From Casuarina equisetifolia (Eukaryota > Streptophyta > Magnoliopsida > Fagales > Casuarinaceae): a stretch of DNA of 64,000 nt. The notes beneath the pieces were generated by a model. It saw nothing but the letters and a program-made list of their open reading frames with translations. It was not told the DNA's origin and searched no databases. Location of the stretch: NCBI GenBank assembly GCA_028551475.1, contig CM052357.1, positions 30,463,745 through 30,527,744 on the forward strand, written 5' to 3'. The number at the start of each line of letters is the position of its first letter. The first letter of the stretch is position 1. Position numbers and translations under genes: made by a program. This document shows, piece after piece, positions 33,980 through 45,900 of this stretch.

Positions 33980-34169
33980 TGGATCATACTTCTCAATCCC
34001 GAAATCTCACACTTGAATGTATGAAACATACGGAGAGACAATTAATGTTCTTTCACATGAAAAGAAAGAACACTAATTCAACATTATTTAATATTGAAAA
34101 GGGCTGCACTTACACATTACATTACAAGATGGTTATTTTTCATATCAATGGCTCTTCAGGCTGTTCAGG

Positions 34170-34763
34170 CTATTTAGGGTACTTATAATCATGACATGAT
34201 AGTGTAGTATTGTCACAGAGGGTAAGAGTGCAGTCCTTCGGTGCATCGCAGCAGGTGCAGCTCGGATAAGGCTTTGGGTTTGAAGTCCCGCAAGTCATGT
34301 TCTTTACACACAAGCAACTCTGTGGGCATTCATGCGCAATTGCTGTTTTTGGATTCAGAACTCCCAGCACAGCCAAACCTAAAAATATAACCAAGAAAAC
34401 ATCTTTCAGAATCCATCTTTAATCATAGGTTGACACCTGATCCTTTGTGTTCAAGGACTTGTCAAAGAACAATAGATATGCCAAAAAAAGTTCATAAATT
34501 GTAACAAGAAGAGCATCATTGTATAGGAATATACAAATCTTTTTATGCCAATGTTCTGCTATGTGAAAGTTGGAGATGTTTAATCTCGATTTTTCACATT
34601 TATAATCAAGTTTTTAAGTATTGAGATATTCCTATAAACTTATATACTTTGAACGTTAAAAATACAGCTTATGTATTCATAGAAAAAAATCATAACAATT
34701 GAAAAGTTTTGGAAACATACCACAAATCAAGAGAACAGCCAGAAAAGCTTTGTTGGCAGCCAT
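34170..34763 (-). CDS. Pin2-like proteinase inhibitor I, ten cysteines (83 aa)
   Basis: Exon 1 is 34763-34721 (MAANKAFLAVLLIC plus one base) and exon 2 is 34378-34170 (stop TAG), with a 342-bp phase-1 intron. The signal continues GLAVLGVLNPKTAIA. The mature part reads HECPQSCLC, NMTC, YPSCTCC, APKDC, TLTLC and NTTLSC: the eight family cysteines plus two extra ones (LC after C2 and LTLC after C7). That predicts a fifth disulfide. P1 in CPQSC would be Gln. The gene sits next to the solo LTR and is the last inhibitor copy before the V-ATPase gene. It is intact, with good splice sites. Confidence 0.87.
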
Positions 34764-34802
34764 ATTTATGTACCCAATAATTTTTGAAGCCTTAAGATCA
34801 CA

Positions 34803-34810
34803 TATTTATA
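34803..34810 (-). promoter_or_regulatory. TATA box of inhibitor I
   Basis: TATAAATA on the minus strand, 40 bp before the ATG at 34763. Confidence 0.65.
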
Positions 34811-34811
34811 A

Positions 34812-35580
34812 CACTTCTCTGGAGCAAAGAAATAAAAAAGAACCCCAAACATCCAACCTTATATGGGGATTGCACGATTCATTTCAAATCGAAACAAACC
34901 ACATAGACACATAGAATCTTTCTTCTAAGCTATATATTTTAAAAGGCCATGAAAAAAAAAAGAATCTATAGAAATCTTAACTTTCCACTTCCTTATTCAA
35001 ATGAAATACCAATTCCCGGAAGTATTTAATAAGGTCCTGCAAAGTAATGATCTTCTCTCTTTTATTCAGCTGCCAACTACATGTGTTCTTTGGTGGCTGG
35101 CTTGAGTATTTCAACCTTGGAAGTTAAATTTTTCTATTTCTAATCTTTCTTGCATAAGTCCTTCGCTTATATTATTATTTATCTTAAATTCAAAGTCAAG
35201 AACACAAAAAAAAAAAAAAGAATACACCCAACAAGTTAATTGAATTTCCAACACTTTTTTCAGGTGGTTTTCAAAGCAGTGGCCATGTCTTAAAGAGTTC
35301 ACACTAATTACCTAAGACGTTTTAGTTAAGAAAACTATAAGAAAATGAAAGAATGGAGAAGAAGCCTACAAGTGTGCAAATTGGATCTATATTCTGCTGT
35401 AATAATTTGTATAACATCAGGCTTACGTTTATGGGCTACAAATCTATTTTTTGTATAGAAGGTAAATGTGTACAATAAATTGAGCCTAATTATAGGACCC
35501 ATTATGGTAACAAGCTTGGTGAATTCTCTGCACATTGATAAAAACAAACAAATCCCCGCTAATCATGCAGAAAAAAGCTC
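34812..35580. other. Upstream flank of inhibitor I, no gene
   Basis: 34960-35070 matches the far-upstream flanks at 22490-22600 and 27130-27370 (cttaactttccacttcctta and cttttattcagct). Nothing else is recognisable. Confidence 0.45.
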
Positions 35581-35589
35581 TCTCACTCC

Positions 35590-35668
35590 TTGTCTCGTCA
35601 TTCTGTTCTACAAGCACCCTTCTTTCTGGAGGCATTCCAAGCTCAAATTCTTCTGCAGCTCCATTGAG
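35590..35668 (+). other. Candidate 5' UTR exon of the V-ATPase G gene
   Basis: A stretch ending ctccattgag before GTAATC could be a noncoding first exon spliced to the acceptor at 36972 (ccttctgcag), 32 bases before the coding ATG. A 5' UTR intron in this gene is inferred only from the strong acceptor upstream of the start; the exact exon is a guess. Confidence 0.3.
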
Positions 35669-35749
35669 GTAATCAACGATCTCGTATCTTTGCCCACCCA
35701 CGGTCACTTCTCATTCTCTTTTCTAAATCATGATGCTGTAAAATAATGT

Positions 35750-36970
35750 GTATACTCGTATGATTGATTGTCTCTCTTACCTTTTCATGTGTCACCTGAA
35801 TGAGTATTTTATTCCCTAGACCACTTCTCTCATCTTTTCACTTATCTTTTCTTTATCTTTTTTTTTTTTTCTGAACATTCCAATATCTAAAAGCCGTCGA
35901 ATTTGAATTTGAAGGATTACCTAGATCCAAGTGATATCATGAACAGTAATTTGAGTTCACAGACAACAATCTGAATTGCAGACGGGGATGTGGATGTGGA
36001 TGTACGTTAAAATGGGTATTTTTCTTCTAGGAATCATGGAAATGACGCAAAGTCATGTTTATACTTCTGTTAAAATGCCCCTCTTCCTGAATTTTGTTAG
36101 TAGTACTCTGCTTCTTTTGGTTGTAATATATGCAGTGGTTGATTGTTGTAATAGAACTCATTTCTTCTTTAAAATTAACTAATAAGGAATTATATTTTTT
36201 TCTATAAAAAAAATTCCTAAATATGATATGAATAATATTGGGAAATTTAAATTATTTTTGATACTCCATCTCATAAAACATGGGTTACAGACTTGATAAG
36301 AGGAATACTACATCTCTTTATAAACTATTCTCACAATGGGTAGTGTGCAAAAGAGGTACCTCCTTAAACTTATAAGGAAATGACATATATTTCATTTTAA
36401 AGAAGACTGTTAATATAAATTTAGGCAACTGAGATAATCATACCTTTCTTAAGAATTTTCATATAAATTTACAATAAAAAATTGTCTATGAGAGGATTAT
36501 TATTGTTCTTGTGTTATATGGTGCTTATTCTTAGTGTGAGAACTGCATTTGACACACTAATGAATGCAAATGTTTACTAAACTGTTCAAAAAGTAACAAA
36601 GGGAGCTATTCTGTTATTAATTCGTAAATGTGACTAGTTGACAATTAAGAATTGGTTCTCTTTTAAGTGTAAAACCCAATATACCAACAAGGAAAGTCTA
36701 AAAACTGAATTCGGTCTTTTTATGCATTTTTCTTGAGTTCTTTTTTCTTGAGAGATTGCTACACTTCACTGTATTCTTATGCTAAGCCCTTAAGGAATTC
36801 CTTTTAATATAGTAATGAACTTTTTTTGGTTGTTTATAGCATATATCCCCAAACAACTATAAACAGAACTATCATTTAATTTTTTTCTTTTGATGTGAAA
36901 TTTCATCCTAAACACAATAGAATACATGTTGCGTGATTTTCCTATCTATCTAGCGAAGTTCTTCCTTCTG
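35750..36970. other. AT-rich, probable 5' UTR intron, no gene
   Basis: No coding potential that I can support. The stretch ends in a pyrimidine-rich tract and CAG immediately before the V-ATPase G leader. Confidence 0.4.
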
Positions 36971-37004
36971 CAGGTTAAGGTTGCATAGCTTCTACATATC
37001 CTAG

Positions 37005-37971
37005 ATGGATTCCTGTAAAGGACAAGGAGGCATTCAGATGTTGTTGACTGTAGAGCAGGAGGCCCAAAGACTTGTTTCCAGCGCCAGAAACTGTAAAAGC
37101 AAAATCAATTTGTTCATTGTCCGAAATCAATATACAAGCTCATCGTCTCATATTCTTTTTGTTGTTCTTATATGGATCCCCACTTTACATCACATTCTTC
37201 AGCAAAGATAGCAAGGTTGAAGCAAGCAAAAGAAGAAGCTGAGAGGGAAGCAGCACTCTACCGCTCTCATCTGGAAGCTGAGTTCCAAAACAAAATCTCT
37301 GAGGTATCAAAGCCTGTCACCTTTATATTAATCTTATAGGCATTATGTTCCCATCAATTCATGTTTAATGTCTTTATCAGGTAATCATCAATAATTACTA
37401 AAATTTTATTATTTATTCTAAAAGTTAACTTAAGAATTAGTAAAATCTCCAATTATTTAACTATAACTCAAAATTTATTTCTTAGTAATGTGAGAATAGT
37501 TATCGACATCTCAATAGGCTCTCACAACTATGATTCACCTTCCATACCAACTATAGTGCCATTCAATTATGTGAACTAATCTTTTGAGCCATAAGGGGGT
37601 TAAAGAAAAATCTGGACTCTAATATCATGTAAGAGAACCATTATTTAACCTAAAATCAACCAAAAACAAATTAGTGAAATGCCTTTTTATTAACCAATAT
37701 TCTCAACTTATTTTTTAACTATGTAGGAACAATAATCTACATCTCTACAAGTGTTATCATCATGAACCTTGATGTTTAGCTGGACTTAAATCTTACACTT
37801 TCTCTTATCTGGTTCTGAACTTCGCAGACAACTGGTAGCTCGGGGTCTAACGCAAAACGACTTGAAGAGCAAACAGAAGAGAAGATTGCAAGCTTGAAGG
37901 AATCAGCATCAAGGATCAAACCCGATGTTATTGATATGCTCATCAAGTATGTCACAACAGTGAAAACTTGA
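37005..37971 (+). CDS. VATG: V-type proton ATPase subunit G (110 aa)
   Basis: Three coding exons, 37005-37092, 37203-37303 and 37828-37971, joined in phases 1 and 0, total 333 nt. The protein is 110 residues, the usual length of plant subunit G. It begins [20 protein letters not shown], the conserved N-terminus, and continues [16 protein letters not shown] and [16 protein letters not shown]. It ends [19 protein letters not shown]. The long charged helix forms the peripheral stalk with subunit E, holding the catalytic head of the vacuolar/endomembrane proton pump. Codon 4 is Cys where relatives often have small polar residues. A GTATGT donor inside the last exon and a further acceptor at 38717 allow an alternative ending. 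Intact and probably expressed. Confidence 0.93.
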
Positions 37972-38717
37972 TATAAGAGGGTAGGTTGAACTGTTACATT
38001 TATGAAATATGTGGACTGTAACTCCCCATCGTATGTCTTGGGTGCCTTGGCTTCAACTTGGATAATATATTAGGTAAAACTTAATTTATAGGAATTTAAG
38101 CTCTTTGTTGGAAAGATTGCTTTTGTTATAGGAATAATTCATCACACAAAAAATTTCAAATAATGTGAAACATTTCAATATCCTCCCCCACGACCACTGA
38201 AAGGTAAAGGTGTAGGATTTGTAAATAATATAATAGGAAACATTTCTATAGCTATATTATAAATCACAAAAAATCTCTTTCACTTGAATTATGAACTTTC
38301 ATGTCATGTTAGAAAATTTGTTTCCTTTTCAAAACTAGCTTGTAAAAATGAGAAAAATCCTTTTGTATATAAAATATTTAATAATGGATTGTAAATAATT
38401 TAGGATATTTCAACACCCATAACTCTTGCATAACCTTTCTCGAAGGTGCTCAAAAAAAAAAAAAAAAAGGAAGAGAGAGAGAGACCCCCATTAGGAAATA
38501 GAAATCATGGAGATTTTAGCCACCTTGAAGTAGCTAAAATACACAGCTTGTTTAGTTTGTTTCTATGCTGATCTTTATACCTCGAGTAAGGGTAATGGTA
38601 TGGCTTGAACATGTGTTCTTGTGCCACTAGTACTCGGCCATCTTTCTCAAAGAACTGTTTTTACAAATTGATTTTGTTTTATTGGTGACTTTAATTAACT
38701 TTTTACTTGTTATGCAG

Positions 38718-38754
38718 TTACAATAACTTAGTCAAGGAGCCTGGTACAGAATAA
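38718..38754 (+). other. Possible alternative last exon of V-ATPase G
   Basis: tgttatgcag at 38708-38717 is a good acceptor. Joined to the donor at ATCAA/GTATGT (37949-37950) it gives ..MLI then NYNNLVKEPGTE and a TAA at 38752-38754, replacing KYVTTVKT. Sequence after it, to about 38990, looks like a 3' UTR. Confidence 0.4.
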
Positions 38755-38999
38755 TCTGCAATGAGGGATGACATAGCTCCGAGATGTATTCATCTAATAA
38801 GCATCTGCAGTACTCTTTTTTCTTGCCATTGTTTTAGTGTTTCGCAATGTTCCCAGCTAGCTTGCTTGATTAGCTGTTGTAATTCCCTTTTGCATAAACC
38901 TTTTCTTCACAAAAAACTTGTATGTGAAAAAAAACATCCGGTGAGAATAAAAAGGGCATGTTGTGTACAGGGCAAAATGAAATATTGTGTAGTTTAAAG

Positions 39000-39840
39000 T
39001 AGTTGACAATCTTAACTTATCTTCCTTTAGTTATCTCTAAGGGAAAATGGAAAGTCATCCTTCAACCATTTAAGCACATCTTAATTTTCGCTAATTAGAA
39101 ATCATGTATTAAATAATCCCCTCAAAGCATGTTTAATAATAAGAAAAAAGAATCTAAATCTATTTTATCACCAATTGAATCAATATTACATTTTTTCTTT
39201 TCTTATAATCAATGTCAAAAAACCTAAACAAAACAAAATTCCTGGTTTTGTAAACACACCCTCTTATTGGAAGGTGTAAGAAATCTCATTTCCTTCTTAA
39301 AATTAGGTTGTAATGAAGAAATGATTTTCATATTAAAGAAAATTTTAAATAAGATTTAGGCAATGTGGGAGAATTTGTACTATTCTTAACATGCTTCCTT
39401 ATAATTGGCATAAGAACATATTCAAAAGTTTATTTTCTCCTTAAATCAATTTATGAAAAAGGAGAATACATTCACAAAATAAAATAAAAATAGCAAGTTA
39501 AAATGTTGACAATATGGAAATGCAATATTTCAACACATTCTTTTATTTTGAATATAGAAAAACACTTCCTACAATAATTTAGCCCATGAATGAAAAGATG
39601 TCTCATTTAAAATCTCTATTTTCATAATGAGTTTATGAGTAATAAAATTCATTTTTTCTTTAAAATTTAATTGTAAGTAAGAAATAGGTTTTTCATTTTC
39701 TCTTTCAAATTATTCTCAAAAATGAAATCTCAATCACGATGGCCTCCCCATCTTGCCACGTAACCATCGGGCCTTCAGACACCATCATCAGATAACGTGG
39801 CCCAACCGCAGCGCGCTACAAGCTCTGATCATGTGGGATT
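39000..39840. other. Intergenic, no gene seen
   Basis: AT-rich until about 39740, then a less AT-rich stretch (cacgtaacc, gataacgtggccc) that is probably the promoter of the RanBPM gene. Confidence 0.45.
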
Positions 39841-39994
39841 GAGTACTAGAGAAGATATTCTTCTTCTCTTCCCACAAGCAAAAGCAAAAACACTGCAACT
39901 GTGGCGGGTCTTCCCAATCCTCAAAGATTTCCAAATTCTAATTTTGATGATGATTGCCTGAGGATTCTAGGGTTTCTTCTCTTCGATTGAGGAT

Positions 39995-42900
39995 ATGACA
40001 ATCGGCAACAGTGTGATGAGCCAGGGCCGAGATCTGGGGGCGTACTTCCTCGAGCTGGCGCGGCTGGGGGCGAGGGGTTGGGAGAAGATGGAGGATGTGG
40101 AGGAGGAGGAGTCCCCTAGCGAGCTGAACACGATCAACAGCTCCGGTGGCTTCCTGGTGGTGTCCACTGACAAGCTCTCGCTGAAGTACACGGGCGTCAA
40201 CCTGCACGGGCACGATGTCGGCGTGGTGCAGGCCAACAAGCCAGCTCCGGTCAAGCGGCTCGTTTACTACTTTGAGATCTTCGTCAAGGACGCCGGGACC
40301 AAGGGCCAGATCGCCATTGGCTTCACCACCGAGTCTTTCAAGATGCGGAGGCAGCCCGGGTGAGAGAACAGGCCTTGGTTTTTGTTTTTGTTGCTTTGCC
40401 TTTGAATTTAGGTTTCTGCTTGGTTGAAGAGAAAATTTGGGAAAAGAAAAAGAAAGCCCGCCTAGAAAGAGTTACTTTACGATGTAATTCGAAGTTGTGG
40501 TAACCTAGGACCCCACAGTGTTGAACTTAATTCAGTAAAAGCGATTTTTTTTTTTAAATTGAATGTTTCTGCACTGGGATAGAGTGTGGAAATCATTGTT
40601 TAAGGTGTTACGGATTTTAAGTTGTAGTTCCTGACTGCTTCGGTTCTGGCATTCATATTATATTTATGTGCTTTAATCGTAACGTTTATGGCCAAGTCTG
40701 GGGAAGGTTGCCGATGTTAACAAAAGGGTCTTGCTGGTCGTTATTCAACTTTGAAGAAGGGGTGGGTTTGAATGAGCTGCCATATGGCAGGCACGAAAAG
40801 GAAAATGGTTGTATAACTCCTTTATGTGGAAATGTCTGGATGTGTCATGAAGAAAAGTTAAGGTCATGGATTTGTGATCAAAGGACTCAGGGTCATAGGG
40901 ATGGTGCTGGCCCCTGAAATGGGGCTTTAGAAAGTGATTTGGTGTCTTTTAATCTAACTAAGGCCTCGCAGGAGTTCACTTGAAAGAAATTCAAATGAAA
41001 ATCTCCAGCCAGTTCACTTTAATAAATTGCCTATAAACGACTTACTTGTGTAGAAGCAGAAGTAACACGCTGAAGCTGATTTTCTACTTAGATTAACAAC
41101 TAGACATATTGCACTGAGCTAAAATACAAGTAAAGCAGACTAGACTTGCCAGTGAATACCTATAACTAATAACATTGGTTTGGCTTGTAAGCTCATATTG
41201 TGCCAGTTTACAAATTCCAAATTTATTTTTGGGCAAATTTGCCCGCTCTTGTTTCCCTAATTGCCTTATCTTATGATATTGATCATGTGCTAGGTGGGAG
41301 GCCAACAGTTTTGGATACCATGGTGATGACGGACTGCTTTATCGTGGACAAGGAAAGGGAGAGGCCTTTGGTCCAACCTACACAACTAATGATGTGGTTG
41401 GTGCTGGCATTAACTACGCTTCACAGGAATTCTTTTTCACGTAAGACATTTGTTTGTGATGTTCAATATATAGATTTTTGGAATCGATGGTGATTAATGT
41501 GGCTAAGTCAGTAATTAAATTTTGAAGAGAAAAAAAGATAATGCATCTTTTAATAAACTTTGGATCATATAACTTTAATTTGCTTGCTGCCTTTATCCCC
41601 TATTGCTGAAGAATTCTGATTGTTACATGTACTATCTTAAATGTCAACAGTAAAAATGGAGCTGTTGTAGGAACGGTGTACAAGGATACAAAGGGCCCCT
41701 TATTTCCAACTGTTGCTGTTCACAGCCAAAATGAGGAGTATGTTGTCCCTATTTGTTTAATATGGTTATGACTGTGTAGTTTATGTGAGATTCACGTGGT
41801 GCAGGTATCAATCTAAGTTTGGAACTTTTACTCTGTATGGAAGTTTAGTTATTTAAGCAGGGATTAATTATCTGAAATAAAGTATTTTGACTCTTTTGTA
41901 TGGATGTTGGTCAAATTCGCTGTATAAAATATTCTTTCTTTCTACATTATGAAACGCTTTTCTAGCCCCTGGTCTGTTTAATTTATTTATTTTTTAAAGG
42001 AAATAGAGCAAGTTTTTTGGGTAAGTTAGGTCAGAGGTTTTCATTTATGCTATGCAATGCTTTTTTTAGAATTAAATTTCAGATTTAAGTAATCGAACAA
42101 GAAATGCTGAATATTGCTTCTTTCTTTTATGATGTTCACTGCAATATTCTCGCCCTTCCCCCTTTTTTCCTAGCCTAAAATAAAGGCCTTCACTCCCTTC
42201 TTTAATGCATGTGTGGGAAATGCTGGATTACCCCTCAACCTGAAGTCATCTTGCACTTACAACTTGGTCTGTTTCTTGTTGGGTAGTAATCATGTTATTG
42301 TAGCTTTCTATCATTATGGCACTAGTCTTCTTGATTTACAGATGTGTGTTTAATTGAATTTGGCAGGGTCCATGTCAACTTTGGGCAGAAACCATTTGCT
42401 TTTGATCTTGAGGCAAGATATGATTCTCCTCCTTGTTTCCGGTTATATTATATCTTTCCTTCGTTTCTCTGGTTATCAGTCTCAGCCTATTGTCGTAGGT
42501 GATTGTGTGGTATAAGAATGTGTTGTATCAGGGATATCATTATAACCATAACTGTAAATACATGCTAAACATTCACAGACTCTTCAGCTTGCAAGTGTGT
42601 TGTTCACATTCAGTGATTCCAACCTCCCCTTCCCCTTGTTCTCTCTTCCTTGTCCTTTGTTAACTTGGATTTTGATTTGTGGTGTCATGTGGAGTGTATA
42701 AATGTGTCAGGCTTAAAAGTCAAAAGAAAGTGACCATTGTCAGGGAAAGCATAGGAGAAGAGATGCATAACTGAAGTTTTAAAAAGATCTGTGTCTGAAG
42801 AATTCAAATTAGGGAAAAGTATAATTACACCTATATGTTATGTTGGATAAAAAGGATCTGAGCAAAATGGCATCTCTTTTAACCATTGAGTCGTTGTTTT

Positions 42901-45900
42901 CCTTCATTTACTATTTCCTTTATTATTTAATCTTGTCATAGATTTTGAAGTCATGTAGGGTTATTTATGTAAGGTCGAAGCAACTAATTGAATTAATAGT
43001 TTGGTGAACTGAAAGTAAGATGAGAGAAAAGAAAATGTTCACCTTTTGCTTTCAGTTTTTGAGTTCTTGAAATGACTCAATTATTTTTCATCTGTTTGTT
43101 AATGTACTGTCTACTTATATTTGCTTTTCTATTCATATATGTGATCAGGATTTTGAAAAGCAAGAAAGGATGAAGCAACAAACGACTATTGAAAAGATAT
43201 CTTTGCCGCCTAATGTCAGTTATGGGTATGTTCATGTCAGATTAAATCTTATTCCAACCAAGACATTTATCTGCCTTCAAGGAAACCTTTAGGTTCTTCT
43301 GATACATACAAAGGAATGATCTGATTTGCCCTGAAAGAGCTGGACATTGATCTTACCTTTGGAGCTTGACTTTTGGTTTATACAGTGGTTATGAAACTGA
43401 AATTTCTGCCTGTGTAAGTTTGGGAATAATGCAATTACATACAAGGGGATTAAGAAAGGAATTTTTCTTATATTCTTTCTCTTTTGTATATTTTTTGTGG
43501 TGTAATCCCATTCTTTATGCTTTTAAGGACCCGATGCATGGGATCCCTGACATCCCTGACAGAGAATAATTGACTTAACAGCTAGAGAGTTGTGCATGCA
43601 CTTTTCTTTTTCTTCCATTGTTCTGCTAAATGATTGCTAAAACCTGTTTTAAGGTTATTGATTGCCAAGAAGTAAATGCATTAAAGGACACTCAATTATT
43701 TTCTGGAAAGCTATGTTACTGTAATTTCATCTACTACTGCCATGCTTTAAGTAGTCTTGTGCTTGTATTTGAAACAGAATTGTTCGCTCCTACTTGCTAC
43801 ACTATGGGTATGAGGATACTCTAAATTCATTTGATATGGCTAGTAAAACCACTGTGCCTCCTGTCTATATGGCTCAAGAAAATGGCTTCAATGAGCAGGA
43901 CATTGTGTATGCATTGAACCAGAGAAAGATTCTTCGACGGGTATTATTTTAGACCTTGGCTTTGTCCACCTGAGATTTTTGGTTGATAGATAGGTCATAG
44001 AAAACATAGTAGTTGTAAGAGGCTTAAGCTGAAATTTTGATATTCATGTTTATGTAAATTTATTTGAGTGCATTGTATGGGAGTTATGGAACTTACCAAT
44101 TTGACATGTAAGAATGCAATAGCAGTTTAGGCTATCAAATGGTTAAATCGGTAAAAAGTTGTCATGGGGTAAAACAGCTGGAATTTAGTCTCAGTGACCT
44201 GTGAATGAGATTAATTCAAGTGGCAACTCCTTCCTGCATGAGAACATATCTGATAAAGTTTATAAGAACTTTAAAATCTGGACAAACCACATTAATATGT
44301 GAGTTTTAGTTTCATGAATTGGTAGTTCTCTATCAGAGCTTCACAAAAAATGTGGATTGAGTTGTTGCTGAGGTACCTGGGTTTCATGTTGCTCATTACT
44401 AAAATGTGCAATGGACCTATATAGCTGACCCCTACTGAGCACAAGAAACAATTGCAGTTTAAAGTAAAGCATTGTCCTGTGATAACATGCCCTTGGAGGT
44501 AGCCTAATCCCTTCAAGCTTCTCAAGTTTACCTGTTCATTTCATTTCATCTTTAAAATTGTTGGTTTCTGCTTATTACTTTTTACTTGATTTTATCTGAC
44601 TTTGGTCTTGCTATCCTATTTTACTGCATATGAAGCTTATAAAGAAGGGCGAGATTGATGCAGCACTTGGTAAACTTCGTGAGTGGTATCCCCAGATTGT
44701 ACAGGTGGAACCAAACTTCCTTGTTGCCTTTACCGTTGTGATTCTTGTTTATATTTGCATTATTTTTAGGCACACTCTGATAAAAAGTTTTATTTCAGGG
44801 ATGTGTTTAGTTTTCCTTCAACCTTTTGTTGAATACTTTCTTCTGAGATATGAGATATATAATTTTGTAACTCAACTATGTTGTAACTGAGGTTACACAG
44901 AGAGCTATATTGGACATTTCAATTGGGATGTGATTGGAGCATGAATTGTTTTCGGAAATGCACTTTATGTGCTAGGTGGGCTAGGATACTAGTGTTGGAT
45001 TACTCTGTCCGAACTTCCCCTGGTTATTTGCCAACACATGGAATGTATTGACTGCTTGTTTATGATGTCATCCTTGTGGACCATACTTTTAAGCTCGTGG
45101 TTTATAACCAGTCCAGAGATTCAGTTTGACGAAGTGGTGCTGTTAGACTAATCTTTTTTCTTATTTCTTTTTTCTCCTTCCACCCTGGCCCCCGCTGCCC
45201 CCTCCCCCTTCCCTCTTTCAAGTTCTGCTTACTACATGTTCCTGGCTCTGGAAATGGGAAAGGTTTGGAGCTGTGATGCGCTAACAGCTGTAGCAAATAG
45301 GCATAGCATTTGTGCCAAAAGAAAAAAGAAAGGGAAGAAAAGGAAAGGAAAAAGGAAAAAGAAAAAAAAAGGAGGTGCATGGGGAAGTAGGATGATGGAA
45401 GTGAAATAAGGAAAGGGAACATTTGTGTCATCCCATAATCAAATTGTTTGATGGACCTTTTCATCAAAATTCTTTTCTTTTATGATATTCAGAAAGGGGG
45501 GGTAATTCTCAAATTTTTGTTTGGACAAAAGGAGGGTCAGTACTTCAGCATGGTTAGAAAGTTGGTTGTTGTGAGGTTAAACTTTTTGAGTGCAAATTTT
45601 GAGATGACGTTGATGTAGTCTGATCTTGTTATTTTCATCTTCTGACCTAATGACATTTCTTGTTCTGCATTTTGGTTGCACTTGTCTCTCGTGCTATAAG
45701 ATGAAAGAATGAAAGAAAGACGCTAGTGTCGAGCATCGATTGTGATATTAATACCCTTTTCATTCTTGGAGTAAAATGCATATAATTAAACACTTATGGG
45801 GGTCAACTTTACGAGTCCAGGCTATGACAATTGGTTGCTCTTTCTGCAGGATGACAAATCTGCTACCTGCTTCCTTCTTCACTGTCAAAAGTTTATTGAA

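Noticed and set aside
35468..35746. Overlapping plus and minus frames of 92 and 73 codons
   Set aside because: No recognisable motif on either strand. The region more likely contains the 5' UTR exon of the V-ATPase gene.
40666..40917. 83-codon plus-strand frame
   Set aside because: It is within intron 1 of the RanBPM gene with no homology. The spliced model is complete without it.
45102..45467. 121-codon minus-strand frame
   Set aside because: It lies in an intron of the RanBPM gene and is driven by a purine-rich tract. No protein family is recognisable.
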